DNA of 61,460 bases from Solobacterium sp. Lineage in GTDB: Bacteria > Bacillota_I > Bacilli_A > Erysipelotrichales > Erysipelotrichaceae. Under the pieces are notes generated by a model that searched no databases, was not told where the DNA came from, and saw only the letters and a list, made by a program, of their open reading frames with translations. This document shows, piece after piece, positions 45,033-54,194 of this stretch. The translations under genes and the position numbers were made by a program. The first letter of the stretch is position 1. Each line of letters begins with the position of its first letter. The DNA lies in contig JAFUFO010000012.1 in the NCBI GenBank assembly GCA_017469885.1, positions 1 to 61,460 on the forward strand, in the 5' to 3' direction.

Positions 45033-45503
45033 ATGAATCGTTTGTTTAAACTGTGCATGGTCGTATTCCTGTTTCTTGCGGGATGCGGCACAAAAGCACA
45101 GAATAAATCGGGTCTTCCGTTTGTGAATGAAGATCCGGAATCCATGCAGTTCCTGGTACGCCAGTATCATGCGGCGAAGAACTTCACGGATTTCATGCCG
45201 GTAGTGAAGGAAGGAACACCGGATGCGGACAGCCAGACCGTCGAGTATGGCTATACGGCAATCACGGAACTTCAGAACCTCCTGAAGAATGCGGACGTTA
45301 CAGAAACGAAAGATGCGCCGTATGACATGGATATGTTCTATATGGCAAAGCTCGCGGATGGAACACTGTATTACTTCTATTCCACCGGCGCACTGAAGGT
45401 GATCTCCGGGGATGACAAGAAGTTCTATACCGTGGACAGTGAAGACTATCAGATGTACGTCATTGACCTGCATGACCGCCTTGCCGAAGTTCAGTGGCAG
45501 TGA
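45033..45503 (+). CDS. Small lipoprotein, function unknown
   Basis: 156 residues. The signal peptide MNRLFKLCMVVFLFLAGCG has lipobox FLAGC (Cys18), so it should be lipid-anchored on the outer membrane face. The mature domain is acidic and rich in Tyr and Asp (MDMFYMAKLADGTLYYFYST). It looks like a small all-beta or mixed fold without known motifs. GAAGGAG precedes the ATG. Its terminator is immediately before the ABC exporter genes, so it is probably independent of them. Confidence 0.82.
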   Translation: MNRLFKLCMVVFLFLAGCGTKAQNKSGLPFVNEDPESMQFLVRQYHAAKNFTDFMPVVKEGTPDADSQTVEYGYTAITELQNLLKNADVTETKDAPYDMDMFYMAKLADGTLYYFYSTGALKVISGDDKKFYTVDSEDYQMYVIDLHDRLAEVQWQ

Positions 45504-45530
45504 GAACCGTCAGAAAACGACGGTTTTTTT
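45504..45530 (+). terminator. Intrinsic terminator after the lipoprotein
   Basis: AACCGTC and GACGGTT arms with T7. Confidence 0.9.
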
Positions 45531-45571
45531 CTGCCTTGCACATCCTTCTTTTTGTTAAAATGAGCGTGTTT

Positions 45572-47305
45572 ATGGCTCGCTATCTGAAAAAATACTGGCT
45601 GATTGCCCTGCTGGGGGCGCTGTTCATGGTCGGAGAAGTATACGTGGATCTCTACCAGCCGAGAATGATGGAACGCATTGTGAATCAGGGAATTCTCGGT
45701 CTTGGAAACAATGGTGTTCCCGATCTCAGTCTGGTGACTTCCACGGGACTCCGGATGATTCTGGTTGTGATTCTGGGCGGAACCTGCGGTGTGATGTGCG
45801 GTGTTCTGACCAATGTCTTCGGGCAGAATCTCGGAAATGAAGTGCGCAAGGACTGCTTTGAACGGATCATGCATTTTTCCTTTGAACAGACGGATGATTT
45901 CTCAGCCGGTTCGCTGATTACCCGTATCACAGGCGATGTGACGCAGGTTCAGAATCTCGCCATGCAGTTTACCAGAGGCATGGTGCGGTGCCTGATGTTT
46001 CTTGTCGGCGGCAGTATCGCACTGCTTTCCCTGGATCTGTCATTTAAAAAGGTAATCATGATTGCGGTTCCGCTGATCATCCTGGAAGTGGGCTTCATCA
46101 TCTGGAAGACCAATCCGCTGTTTGTACTTCTTCAGAAACGGCTTGACCGGGTGAACTCCGTCATACAGGAGAACATTGCCGGTGTGCGCGTAGTCAAGGC
46201 ATTCGTGCAGGAGAAGCGGGAGACAGACCGCTTCAATGAAGCCAATGACGCACTGGTACAGACACAGCTTCGTGTTCTGATTCTGATTTCCTGGATGCGG
46301 CCGGTTATGAATATCATTCTGAATCTTGCGACGGTCGCAATCATCCGCATCGGCGCAGATCAGGTCCGCGCGGGTCTTATGGCGCCCGGAACGATCATGG
46401 CTGCGGTGACGTATATCTCGCAGATCCTGAACGGAATGATGATGCTGGCGATGATCTTTCAGACACTGTCACGAGGCGCTGTATCGTGGAAGCGTCTGAA
46501 GGAAGTGCTGGATACCGCGCCTGCCCTGAAAGACGGCGGAAAAGAGGCCCCGGAGGAATGCGGCGCGGTCCGATTCGATCATGTGAATTTTCATTATCCC
46601 GGCAATGATGAACCGGTGCTGAAGGACATTTCACTTGATATCCGTCCCGGAGAATTCTTTGCGGTGATCGGATCCACCGGATGCGGAAAGTCATCCCTTG
46701 TCCAGCTGATTCCGCGCTTCTATGACGCAAGTGAAGGACATGTGCTTGTGGATGGAATGGATGTAAAGGACTATGACCTGACCGTCCTGCGGGAACGGAT
46801 CTCCTATGTACTGCAGAAAAGCGAACTGTTCAGCACGACCATCCGGGACAATATTCTGCTCTCCCGTCCGGACGCATCGGAAGAGGACGTGATCCGGGCC
46901 GCAAAAACCGCGCAGGCACATGATTTCATCATGCGGCAGCCGCAGGGCTACGACACCCCGGTGACCGAACAGGGCATGAGTCTTTCCGGCGGCCAGCGCC
47001 AGCGTACGGCAATCGCAAGAGCGCTGCTTAAGAATGCAAAGATCTTCATTTTTGATGATGCGACCTCCGCGCTTGACCTCAAAACCGAGGCGGCATTACG
47101 GGAGGAACTGAACCGGGCGATGCCGGATGCCACGATCATCATGATCGCACAGCGCATCTCCTCGATCATGCATGCGGACCGCATTGCGGTCATGGATGCG
47201 GGAGAAATCGTCGGTCTTGGAACGCATGAAGAACTGATGAATACATGCCGGGTATACCGTGATATCTATGAATCCCAGCTGAAAGGCGGTGTGACATATG
47301 ACTGA
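45572..47305 (+). CDS. Heterodimeric ABC exporter half 1 (degenerate catalytic base)
   Basis: 577 residues: six membrane helices (about 10-300), then an ATPase. Walker A GSTGCGKSSL, canonical signature MSLSGGQRQRTAIA, Walker B IFIFDDATSALDLK. The residue after the Walker B Asp is Asp where the catalytic Glu is expected, the mark of the degenerate half in BmrCD/LmrCD/TM287-288 type exporters. The terminator at 45504-45530 leaves only 41 bp for a promoter; TAAAAT at 45556-45561 then puts the transcript start at or near the ATG at 45572. An alternative ATG at 45560 lies inside that box. The next gene overlaps by 8 bp. Confidence 0.92.
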   Translation: MARYLKKYWLIALLGALFMVGEVYVDLYQPRMMERIVNQGILGLGNNGVPDLSLVTSTGLRMILVVILGGTCGVMCGVLTNVFGQNLGNEVRKDCFERIMHFSFEQTDDFSAGSLITRITGDVTQVQNLAMQFTRGMVRCLMFLVGGSIALLSLDLSFKKVIMIAVPLIILEVGFIIWKTNPLFVLLQKRLDRVNSVIQENIAGVRVVKAFVQEKRETDRFNEANDALVQTQLRVLILISWMRPVMNIILNLATVAIIRIGADQVRAGLMAPGTIMAAVTYISQILNGMMMLAMIFQTLSRGAVSWKRLKEVLDTAPALKDGGKEAPEECGAVRFDHVNFHYPGNDEPVLKDISLDIRPGEFFAVIGSTGCGKSSLVQLIPRFYDASEGHVLVDGMDVKDYDLTVLRERISYVLQKSELFSTTIRDNILLSRPDASEEDVIRAAKTAQAHDFIMRQPQGYDTPVTEQGMSLSGGQRQRTAIARALLKNAKIFIFDDATSALDLKTEAALREELNRAMPDATIIMIAQRISSIMHADRIAVMDAGEIVGLGTHEELMNTCRVYRDIYESQLKGGVTYD

Positions 47306-49109
47306 AAAATACCAGTCCAAGACCGCAGAGCGGGGATTTAACAGACGTCCGAACCGCGGCGCTCCGGTGGAAAAACCGAAGGAAGGAAAACAGACCTTCC
47401 ACCGCCTGATGCAGTATTTCAGTGCGGAACGGCGCCATGTGTTGGTTCTCGGCGCTGTGGTAATGACCGGCGTCGCAGCCTCTGTCGCAGCGCCCGGCTT
47501 TCAGAGCATGGCCATCGATGCGGTCACGCAGGGAAGTTATGACAGTCTTCCGCGGCTTCTCGGGTTTATGACTGCCGGCTATCTGATCTACGGGCTGACG
47601 TCCCTGTGTCAGGGATATCTCAGTGCATCGCTCAGCCAGAAAGTGATCCGCCGGATGCGCAATGATCTGTTTGTACACATAACGGCACTCCCCGTATCCG
47701 CCGTTGACCGGCACTCCCATGGTGATCTGATGAGCCGGATGACAAATGATGCGGAGAATATTTCCAATGTCATTTCGGAATCACTGAGCTCCATGTTTTC
47801 GGGCATCCTGACGCTGATCGGGACGGTCGGAATGATGCTGTGGTTTTCGGTTCCGCTGACACTGCTCACCTGTTCCACGGTCGTGCTTACGGTAGCCGTG
47901 ACCCGGTTCATCACAAAAAAGATGCGTGTCTGGTTTTCGAAACGGCAGACGCTGCTCGGTCAGCTGAACGGAACGATTGAGGAGATGATTGCCTGTTCGA
48001 AGACGGTCACCGCATACAATATGCAGGAGCGGGCATCCGAAGACTTCCGCACCACCGCGGATGAGCTTACGCACGCCGGTATCATTGCGGATATCATTTC
48101 CTCTTCAATGGGGCCGCTCATGAACATGCTCAACAACGTATCCTTCGTCATCGTTGCGGTGTTCGGCGCCTGGTTTGCACTGCGGGGATGGATCTCCATC
48201 GGTGTAATCTCCGCGTTTGTCATCTATTCCAAGCAGTTCTCCCGGCCGATCAATGAGATTGCCCAGCTTTACGGCCAGATTCAGACTGCGCTGGCCGGTG
48301 CGGAGCGCATCTTTGCGGTACTGGATGAGCCGGCGGAATCGACGGAGGGCATGACGCTTCCTAAACTGCAGGAAAGCGTCATTGAATTCCGACATGTGAA
48401 TTTTGCCTATGTGCCGGAGAAACCGGTTATCCGCGACTTCTCTCTGAAAGTGGACTCCGGCCGTCAGATTGCGCTGGTCGGTGCGACCGGTTCCGGAAAG
48501 ACAACCATCATCAATCTTCTGCTGCGGTTTTATGAAATCGACAGCGGAGAGATCCTGCTTAACGGAATCGATATCCGGAAGATTTCCACGGCCAGCCTGC
48601 GCGATCATATCGGAATTGTCCTGCAGGATACCGTCCTGTTCTCCGATACCGTCAGAAACAATCTGACCTATGCCGATCCGGACATTACAGAAGAGCAGCT
48701 TCATATTGCCGCAAAGCAGTCCAATGCGGACAAGGTCATACGCCATCTGCCGCAGAAATATGATACGGTTCTGACAGAATCCGGGGCCGGGCTGTCGCAG
48801 GGCCAGCGCCAGCTGCTTGCCATCGGAAGAGCGTTTGTCTCCAATCCGGACATCCTGATCCTTGATGAAGCAACGTCCAGTGTTGATACGCGGACAGAAA
48901 AGAATATCCAGCAGGCAATGAAAGAACTGATGAAAGGAAGGACTTCCCTGATCATTGCCCACCGTCTTTCAACGATACAGGATGCGGATATGATCGTTGT
49001 CATGGACCATGGGGAGATCAAAGAGACCGGCACCCACGAAGAACTCCTGAAGAAAAAGGGAATTTATCATTCCCTCTATATGACACAGTTTGCAGGCCGC
49101 ACGATCTGA
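47298..49109 (+). CDS. Heterodimeric ABC exporter half 2
   Basis: 603 residues with a basic N-terminal extension of about 35 residues, six helices (about 48-330) and an ATPase. Walker A GATGSGKTTIINL, atypical signature GLSQGQRQLLAIG, and normal Walker B LILDEATSSVDTRT with the catalytic Glu. Together the two halves give one canonical and one degenerate ATP site. Likely substrates are drugs, lipids or peptides; neither half has a peptidase domain. Its start overlaps the upstream stop. Confidence 0.93.
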   Translation: MTEKYQSKTAERGFNRRPNRGAPVEKPKEGKQTFHRLMQYFSAERRHVLVLGAVVMTGVAASVAAPGFQSMAIDAVTQGSYDSLPRLLGFMTAGYLIYGLTSLCQGYLSASLSQKVIRRMRNDLFVHITALPVSAVDRHSHGDLMSRMTNDAENISNVISESLSSMFSGILTLIGTVGMMLWFSVPLTLLTCSTVVLTVAVTRFITKKMRVWFSKRQTLLGQLNGTIEEMIACSKTVTAYNMQERASEDFRTTADELTHAGIIADIISSSMGPLMNMLNNVSFVIVAVFGAWFALRGWISIGVISAFVIYSKQFSRPINEIAQLYGQIQTALAGAERIFAVLDEPAESTEGMTLPKLQESVIEFRHVNFAYVPEKPVIRDFSLKVDSGRQIALVGATGSGKTTIINLLLRFYEIDSGEILLNGIDIRKISTASLRDHIGIVLQDTVLFSDTVRNNLTYADPDITEEQLHIAAKQSNADKVIRHLPQKYDTVLTESGAGLSQGQRQLLAIGRAFVSNPDILILDEATSSVDTRTEKNIQQAMKELMKGRTSLIIAHRLSTIQDADMIVVMDHGEIKETGTHEELLKKKGIYHSLYMTQFAGRTI

Positions 49110-49161
49110 GGCATCCGCTGCAGAAAAGAAATACCGGCAATGCGGATCCGGAATCCGTTTC

Positions 49162-49941
49162 TCATCCGTTGCGAAGCAGTTCTGCCGCGTTTAACGCCGC
49201 ATGAAAAGCCGCAAGCGAGGCAGACTGTTCTTTGTCTCCGAGGATTCTTCTTGCCCATGTGCTGTGCAGGGAATCCGCACCGTAAAAAAACGGAAAGAAC
49301 CGGATCCCGTAATATGCGCATACCGCCTGAACGGATGCGCATTCCATCTCGACACAGACACAGCCTTCTTTTACAAGCCGGTCCCGCTTTGCGGCGGTCT
49401 CCCGGTAGAACGCATCGGTTGTCCAGGTATTGCCGGACACATAGGGTATTTCCAGCTGATCAAAGATGCCGCGCAGGGTCTTTGCCTGCGGAATATCAAT
49501 ATAATCCGATGCCGGCGCATAATGATAGCTGGTTCCTTCATCCCGGTATGCTTTGTCCGGAACGATGAGGCATCCTTCCTTAAGATCAGTCAGGGTTCCG
49601 CAGGACCCGAACAGAAACAGATTTTTTAACGGAAACAGGACCCGAAGTTCTTCCGCATTTCCGGCAGCGGAAGGACCGCCGATCCCGGAAAGCAGGATTC
49701 CGATGTTTGTTCCGCATATGCGGAAGACCGGATGTTTTGCGGAGGCGTCGCCAAGCAGCACCTGCGGGGACAGCTCCTCGATTTCACCGCGCTCCTGAAG
49801 CTTCTGTATCAGACGCTCTGAAAAGACCAGAAGAACGGTATCCAACGGCATGTTCTTTGCGGCCTGTTTTACGGTATCGCTGAGCGTGTCCTGCGGAGTG
49901 AGCAGGGGCGTTCTGTCTCTGTCAAAGGTATCGGTAATCAT
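49162..49941 (-). CDS. Nucleoside phosphorylase family protein
   Basis: 259 residues of the PNP_UDP_1 fold. LLSGIGGPSAAGNAEEL (phosphate and ribose region), FLFGSCGTLTDLKEGCLIVP, and VCVEMECASVQAVCAYYG (the Met-Glu that contacts ribose) are conserved. It probably cleaves uridine or a purine nucleoside with phosphate. It could use adenosine made by the SAM hydrolases at 32-35 kb, but that link is speculative. It is convergent with the ABC exporter. Confidence 0.87.
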   Translation of the reverse strand: MITDTFDRDRTPLLTPQDTLSDTVKQAAKNMPLDTVLLVFSERLIQKLQERGEIEELSPQVLLGDASAKHPVFRICGTNIGILLSGIGGPSAAGNAEELRVLFPLKNLFLFGSCGTLTDLKEGCLIVPDKAYRDEGTSYHYAPASDYIDIPQAKTLRGIFDQLEIPYVSGNTWTTDAFYRETAAKRDRLVKEGCVCVEMECASVQAVCAYYGIRFFPFFYGADSLHSTWARRILGDKEQSASLAAFHAALNAAELLRNG

Positions 49942-50063
49942 AGGTCAGCCTCTTATGTAGTTCAGTATACAGGACAGACCGCCGGTTTCGAACACGGAAA
50001 CGCTGCCCATGCATGGGAATGAATGATATGGTTATAATGATCCGGTAAATGAGGTGAATGACA

Positions 50064-50651
50064 ATGGATGAGAGACTGAAGAAACAGCTGGCATTTGCGC
50101 TTGAGATCGATAAGGAAAAAAGCATTTTCCGCCAGACATCCCTGTCCGGACACGGACGGCTGGAAAATGACGCCGAACATGCATGGCATATGGCCATCAT
50201 GGCGTATCTTCTGAAGGAATATGCCAATGAGCCAATCGATATCGGAAAGACGATGATCATGTGTCTAATCCATGACATCGTGGAAATCGACGCGGGCGAT
50301 ACCTATGCCTATGATGAAGAAAATCTGAAGACTCAGAAGGCGCGGGAAGATGCCGCAAAGGAGCGTATCTATTCGATCCTGCCGGAGGATCAGAAGAAAG
50401 AACTCATTGCGCTGTTTGACGAGTTTGAAAACTACGCCAGCCCGGAAGCGCGCTTTGCGCGTGCGATGGACAACATCCAGCCGCTGATCCTCAATGTCAG
50501 TAATGACGGCGGTGACTGGAAGGAACATGCGGTCACATCAAAGAATGTCTACGGAAGACAGTCCAAAACAAAACTCGGTTCGGAAACGCTCTATGAAGCA
50601 GCGGACGAGCTGATTCAGGATCAGATCAGAAAAGGGAATCTGCCGGAGTGA
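50064..50651 (+). CDS. HD-domain 5'-deoxynucleotidase-like hydrolase (YfbR/HDDC2 type)
   Basis: 195 residues. HD motif residues: His in RLENDAEHAWHMAIMAYLL, then CLIHDIVEIDAGDTYAYD and a distal Asp in RFARAMDNIQPLILN. This pattern is that of metal-dependent 5'-deoxyribonucleotidases. It would remove phosphate from dNMPs and fits a nucleotide-salvage role with the divergent nucleoside phosphorylase. GAGGTG at 50051-50056 is best spaced for the ATG at 50064, not 50058. A TTATAAT box lies near 50034. Confidence 0.88.
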   Translation: MDERLKKQLAFALEIDKEKSIFRQTSLSGHGRLENDAEHAWHMAIMAYLLKEYANEPIDIGKTMIMCLIHDIVEIDAGDTYAYDEENLKTQKAREDAAKERIYSILPEDQKKELIALFDEFENYASPEARFARAMDNIQPLILNVSNDGGDWKEHAVTSKNVYGRQSKTKLGSETLYEAADELIQDQIRKGNLPE

Positions 50652-50674
50652 ACCATAAGCTGCACAGACATAAG

Positions 50675-50706
50675 AAAGGCGAAGCATCGGACGCTTCGCC
50701 TTTTTA
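50675..50706. terminator. Bidirectional intrinsic terminator
   Basis: AAAGGCGAAGC and GCTTCGCCTTT arms with A and T runs, between convergent genes. Confidence 0.93.
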
Positions 50707-50713
50707 AACAGGA

Positions 50714-51793
50714 TTATTGCGGCAGGAGATCAATGACCTCATAACTGCATATGGATTCGTTGCGGACCGGAAGATACCATCCGGCAATCCCCGGGGAAAC
50801 CAGCAGGACGGTGTCATTGACCGGATATTCCCATACGCAGTGCATATCCGAAGCCAGATACATCAGACGCACCGGGAAGAACTGCCCGGCATGCGTATGG
50901 CCGGATAACACAAGATCCGTATCAGGAACCGGTTCCTTCAGCTGCGGAGGGGTATGAACAAGATATATCGTGAACGGGTCTTCCGGGAACGGGGAAAGCG
51001 TATCGGGAGAACGGAACTGTTCCGGACGGCTTGGATCTTCGGATCCGTACATGAACAGATCATCGCGGAGCGAAACCGATTCGTTGTACAGAATCGTGAT
51101 TCCGCTGTCCTCGATTGTTTCCTGCAGTTCCGCTTCCGAGAATGCCGGTCCGTCAAGATAGGATGCGCGGTCCTGACGGTCATGATTTCCGTAAATGTAA
51201 TACGTCGGGATGCCCAGTGCACTGATTTCTTCGAAGATGGAATGCATTTCCGCATTGGTCGTATGTTCGTCGGTAATATCGCCGCCGAGAATCAGATAAT
51301 CCGGCTGTTCCTCCCGGATCTTCGCAAGTGCCGCAGATACGGTTTCCGGTGTCTGGGAAGAACCGTAGTGCAGGTCGGAGAGGAAGACGATGCGGCAGGG
51401 CTCCTTGAGCTTTTCAGACTGATAGGTGTGATACACCGGACGGATCGTGCCCATATTCCACATGGAATATCCAAGATGGGCCAGCGTGCACAGAGAGATC
51501 AGAATCGGCAGAACCTTTTTTCTGCGGATCAGCACATAGATCAGTTCTGCGGTCAGATCTCCCAGCAATGCCAGATAAAGGGCAGTGAGCGCGTAATCAA
51601 ACCGCCATAGGAAGGGACTTGCCAGCGCAATCAGCACATAGGCAAGCCACATCATGAGAAGGACCTTGAGAACCCAGAGAACACATCTGAGCAGCGGCTG
51701 TTTCATTTTCCGCACCGGAATCTGAATGACGTAAAGAATTCCTGCGATCGCAAGCGTCAGTACAATAAAAATTACAAATCGTGTGAATGTCAT
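50714..51793 (-). CDS. Membrane-anchored metallophosphoesterase (YkuE/YaeI-like)
   Basis: 359 residues. The first 125 residues contain about four membrane helices. The cytoplasmic or surface phosphatase domain follows, with RIVFLSDLHYGSS (D-x-H), YLILGGDITDEHT (GD), YIYGNHDRQD (GNHD), LVHTPPQ and LVLSGHTHAGQFFP (GHTH). Relatives act on lipid-linked phosphates such as UDP-diacylglucosamine or phosphoglycolipids. It is probably in an operon behind the MFS gene, 17 bp away. AGAGGTTTTT precedes the ATG. Confidence 0.9.
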   Translation of the reverse strand: MTFTRFVIFIVLTLAIAGILYVIQIPVRKMKQPLLRCVLWVLKVLLMMWLAYVLIALASPFLWRFDYALTALYLALLGDLTAELIYVLIRRKKVLPILISLCTLAHLGYSMWNMGTIRPVYHTYQSEKLKEPCRIVFLSDLHYGSSQTPETVSAALAKIREEQPDYLILGGDITDEHTTNAEMHSIFEEISALGIPTYYIYGNHDRQDRASYLDGPAFSEAELQETIEDSGITILYNESVSLRDDLFMYGSEDPSRPEQFRSPDTLSPFPEDPFTIYLVHTPPQLKEPVPDTDLVLSGHTHAGQFFPVRLMYLASDMHCVWEYPVNDTVLLVSPGIAGWYLPVRNESICSYEVIDLLPQ

Positions 51794-51810
51794 AAAAACC
51801 TCTGTGTGAA

Positions 51811-53028
51811 TCAGGCTCTGGCCTGTTTTTTCTTCATCGCGGTAAGCGTCATGAATACCGCAAGGACACTGACCGCAAGCGCGGACAGAATCATGGCAGT
51901 ATAGCCGAAGGAATCATAGATGAATCCGGTGATCAGATTTGCGGCGATGCCGGAGGCGACCTGGGCCATGGTCATATAGGACTGTGCGGTTACCGCATCT
52001 TCCTTGTTGGTCTCATTGTCCGCGTAGTAGACGACCGCCGGCGCAATGATCGCATAGGAGATCGCGGACAGCGCGGTTCCGAAGATTGCCATCGGCACAT
52101 TGGACGCAAAGAGATACACCACCATGCGGATCACAAATCCGACGGCACCGATCAGGATCATCCTGCTTACAGAGAACTTCTTTGCCAGGGTGGTAAAGAA
52201 GAAGATCATCGGTACTTCGCAGATCGCGCCGACTGCCCCGGCAAGACCGAGGGAGGCGTTGTCTCCGCCCGCATGGGTGACGATCTGGAAGAGGAATCCG
52301 CTTGTGACATTGAATACATACATGATCAGGAATACGGCGGCGACCATGCGGATAAACGACGGATACTTCTTATAGAACGGCGTCCGGTCTCCGTTGTGGA
52401 GTGCTTCCTTCGGATTGGGATCCTGCTTGTAGTCCTGATAATTGAGCGGCTTGTCCTCAAAGCGCGGAAGGAACCATACCGTTGCGGTGAAGAGAATCGT
52501 GGAAATGAGGATGGCAATCGGTACGGTGTGAAGTCCGAAGCGGCTGATCAGCTGTCCCATGACGAAGGACATCAGCGCATAGGATGCCGAACCGAGGGCA
52601 CGGACCCGGCCGAAGTTGATCGAAATGCCGAAGCGCTCGTAATAGAACGGAGACGCAAAGACAAACGGGTTCATGCAGTTGACGCCGACAAGGAAGAGTC
52701 CGAAGAGAATGGCGGACGGAATCTTTGCCCGGAAGATCAGAATGAGCACCGCAATCACTTCGATGGAAATGGAAATGATGAAGAGCTGTTTCTTCCAGTC
52801 AAAGTAGCGCGAGCGGTCTGAGATGCGGCCAAGCACCGGCTGAAGAAAGGCGGCCAGTGCGCCGAAGCCGGCGGACAGGAAGCCGATCTGTCCGGTTGTC
52901 AGTCCCTTATCGGTAAGGTAACTCATCACATATCCGAAGATGCACGCCTGGATGATGTAAAGAAGACACATCATCGCAATATCGAGAATCTGCACTCTGC
53001 GGATCAGTTTCTTATCTGTAATTTTCAT
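51811..53028 (-). CDS. MFS transporter, sugar/nucleoside:H+ symporter-like
   Basis: 405 residues with 12 membrane helices. PVLGRISDRSRYFDWKKQ is the inter-helix 2-3 motif, and the N-terminal half resembles LacY- and NupG-type (MFS_1_like) symporters: IGFLSAGFGALAAFLQPVLG and NFGRVRALGSASYALMSFVMG. The substrate is not readable; neighbours give no clear clue. GAGGGATTT precedes the ATG, and TATATT boxes lie upstream. The metallophosphoesterase gene follows closely. Confidence 0.88.
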   Translation of the reverse strand: MKITDKKLIRRVQILDIAMMCLLYIIQACIFGYVMSYLTDKGLTTGQIGFLSAGFGALAAFLQPVLGRISDRSRYFDWKKQLFIISISIEVIAVLILIFRAKIPSAILFGLFLVGVNCMNPFVFASPFYYERFGISINFGRVRALGSASYALMSFVMGQLISRFGLHTVPIAILISTILFTATVWFLPRFEDKPLNYQDYKQDPNPKEALHNGDRTPFYKKYPSFIRMVAAVFLIMYVFNVTSGFLFQIVTHAGGDNASLGLAGAVGAICEVPMIFFFTTLAKKFSVSRMILIGAVGFVIRMVVYLFASNVPMAIFGTALSAISYAIIAPAVVYYADNETNKEDAVTAQSYMTMAQVASGIAANLITGFIYDSFGYTAMILSALAVSVLAVFMTLTAMKKKQARA

Positions 53029-53095
53029 AAATCCCTCTGTACGATAAATTGTACGCTAATATATACTCGCGTAAGAAAAAAGAATCCCGGGAAAC

Positions 53096-53128
53096 GGAAA
53101 AGAGATAACGACACCGCGTTATCTCTGT
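53096..53128 (-). terminator. Probable terminator between the MBL and MFS genes
   Basis: AGAGATAACG and CGTTATCTCT arms, short T-run (TTTTCC) on the minus strand. Confidence 0.6.
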
Positions 53129-53162
53129 TTCAGAAAGTTATGGAAACGAATCTTATACCATA

Positions 53163-53210
53163 TCAAGGCCGACCGGATGCGTCGGTGCCGGGAATGCCGA
53201 ATTTAATCAT
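53163..53210 (-). CDS. Possible 15-residue micro-ORF
   Basis: On the minus strand, CCAGGAGAAAGG precedes an ATG encoding MIKFGIPGTDASGRP and a stop. It lies between the MBL hydrolase stop and a terminator. The ribosome site is good, but the product is too short to judge by composition. It could be a leader peptide, a decayed gene start or chance. Confidence 0.3.
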   Translation of the reverse strand: MIKFGIPGTDASGRP

Positions 53211-53251
53211 GGTAATACCCTTTCTCCTGGCATATGCAGGGGCTCAATCTG

Positions 53252-54091
53252 TCAGATCTCGATGCTGGTGCGCGGAATCTGCACAAGCAGGCTGATGTCA
53301 TGCGCCTCGCAGTACTTCGCAAGTTTGAAGAATGCTACCTCGGTATGTTCCACAAACGGAATCATGCCGGTTGCCGGCTGATCAAGCCGGGAGAAGAAAT
53401 TATCCCAGTGCAGCGGAATGACAAGCTTCGGCTGTACCTTGGCAACGGTCTCCTCGAAGAACTTCTTTTCTGTCTGTTCGTCTGCCTTGGCAAGACCTGC
53501 CGTTCCGAGAAACAGCACATCACAGTGATATCCGTCATACTGTCCTTCGATGTAATTGAAGCTCGGGCGGATGATATAGGTCTTATCACCATGTTCCACG
53601 ATGAAGTCATAGGAGCCGCCTTCCTTGTAGTCGCGCAGCTTTGCGGGCTGTACCAGCGGTGCGGTGATCGGTTCACCGAGATCGTTGTTCAGGATGGTCG
53701 GCTTGGAATGCAGGGAGTTGATGACCTTTACTTTGAATGCGCCGACGGTACAGGTTTCCTCCGCCTTAAATTCCACGCGCTGTTCCGCCGGGACATTTCC
53801 GCCGATTGCGACATTCATCGCGGACGAAGAGCCGTAAATGACGGCGCCGGTCTTGTTTGCGACATACGGCGCATCCATGACATGGTCATGATGGGTATGT
53901 GAAATAAACATGGCTTTGAGCCGGTCCATCGGGTGGAGACGCAGAAGCTCATCCGCCAGTGCGGTATCCGTCCCTTCACTGCCGCTGATGTATTTTACAA
54001 GCGACGGCCGTGTGAAGTGACAGTCAAAGAGAACCTGATCGGTTCCGTCATCAAACAATAATGTGGTGGTGCCGAAGAATGTAACTTTCAT
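53252..54091 (-). CDS. Metallo-beta-lactamase fold hydrolase (UlaG/YtkL-like)
   Basis: 279 residues. MKVTFFGTTTLLFDDG at the N terminus and the zinc motif MFISHTHHDHVMD (HxHxDH) define the fold. Later His and Asp ligands are probably in INSLHSKPTI and VLFLGTAGLAK, and PLHWDNFFS is the C-terminal His. It belongs to the broad L-ascorbate-6-phosphate lactonase/YtkL-like branch with unknown substrate. A good ribosome site (AAAGGGG) precedes the ATG at 54091. It is divergent from the acetyltransferase. Confidence 0.88.
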   Translation of the reverse strand: MKVTFFGTTTLLFDDGTDQVLFDCHFTRPSLVKYISGSEGTDTALADELLRLHPMDRLKAMFISHTHHDHVMDAPYVANKTGAVIYGSSSAMNVAIGGNVPAEQRVEFKAEETCTVGAFKVKVINSLHSKPTILNNDLGEPITAPLVQPAKLRDYKEGGSYDFIVEHGDKTYIIRPSFNYIEGQYDGYHCDVLFLGTAGLAKADEQTEKKFFEETVAKVQPKLVIPLHWDNFFSRLDQPATGMIPFVEHTEVAFFKLAKYCEAHDISLLVQIPRTSIEI

Positions 54092-54194
54092 GTCTGTTTA
54101 ATCCCCTTTGCCTTTCAGTATACGGCATCCTTTCCTGCGGCAGGCAGGAGAAACGGTATAATCGGGGTAACACAGCAGAAAGGAATCGCAGACC

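Noticed and set aside
45504-49109. ABC exporter as the dedicated transporter of the double-glycine peptides
   Set aside because: Neither half has an N-terminal C39 peptidase domain and the genes are 25 kb away; the pair fits general BmrCD/LmrCD-type exporters.
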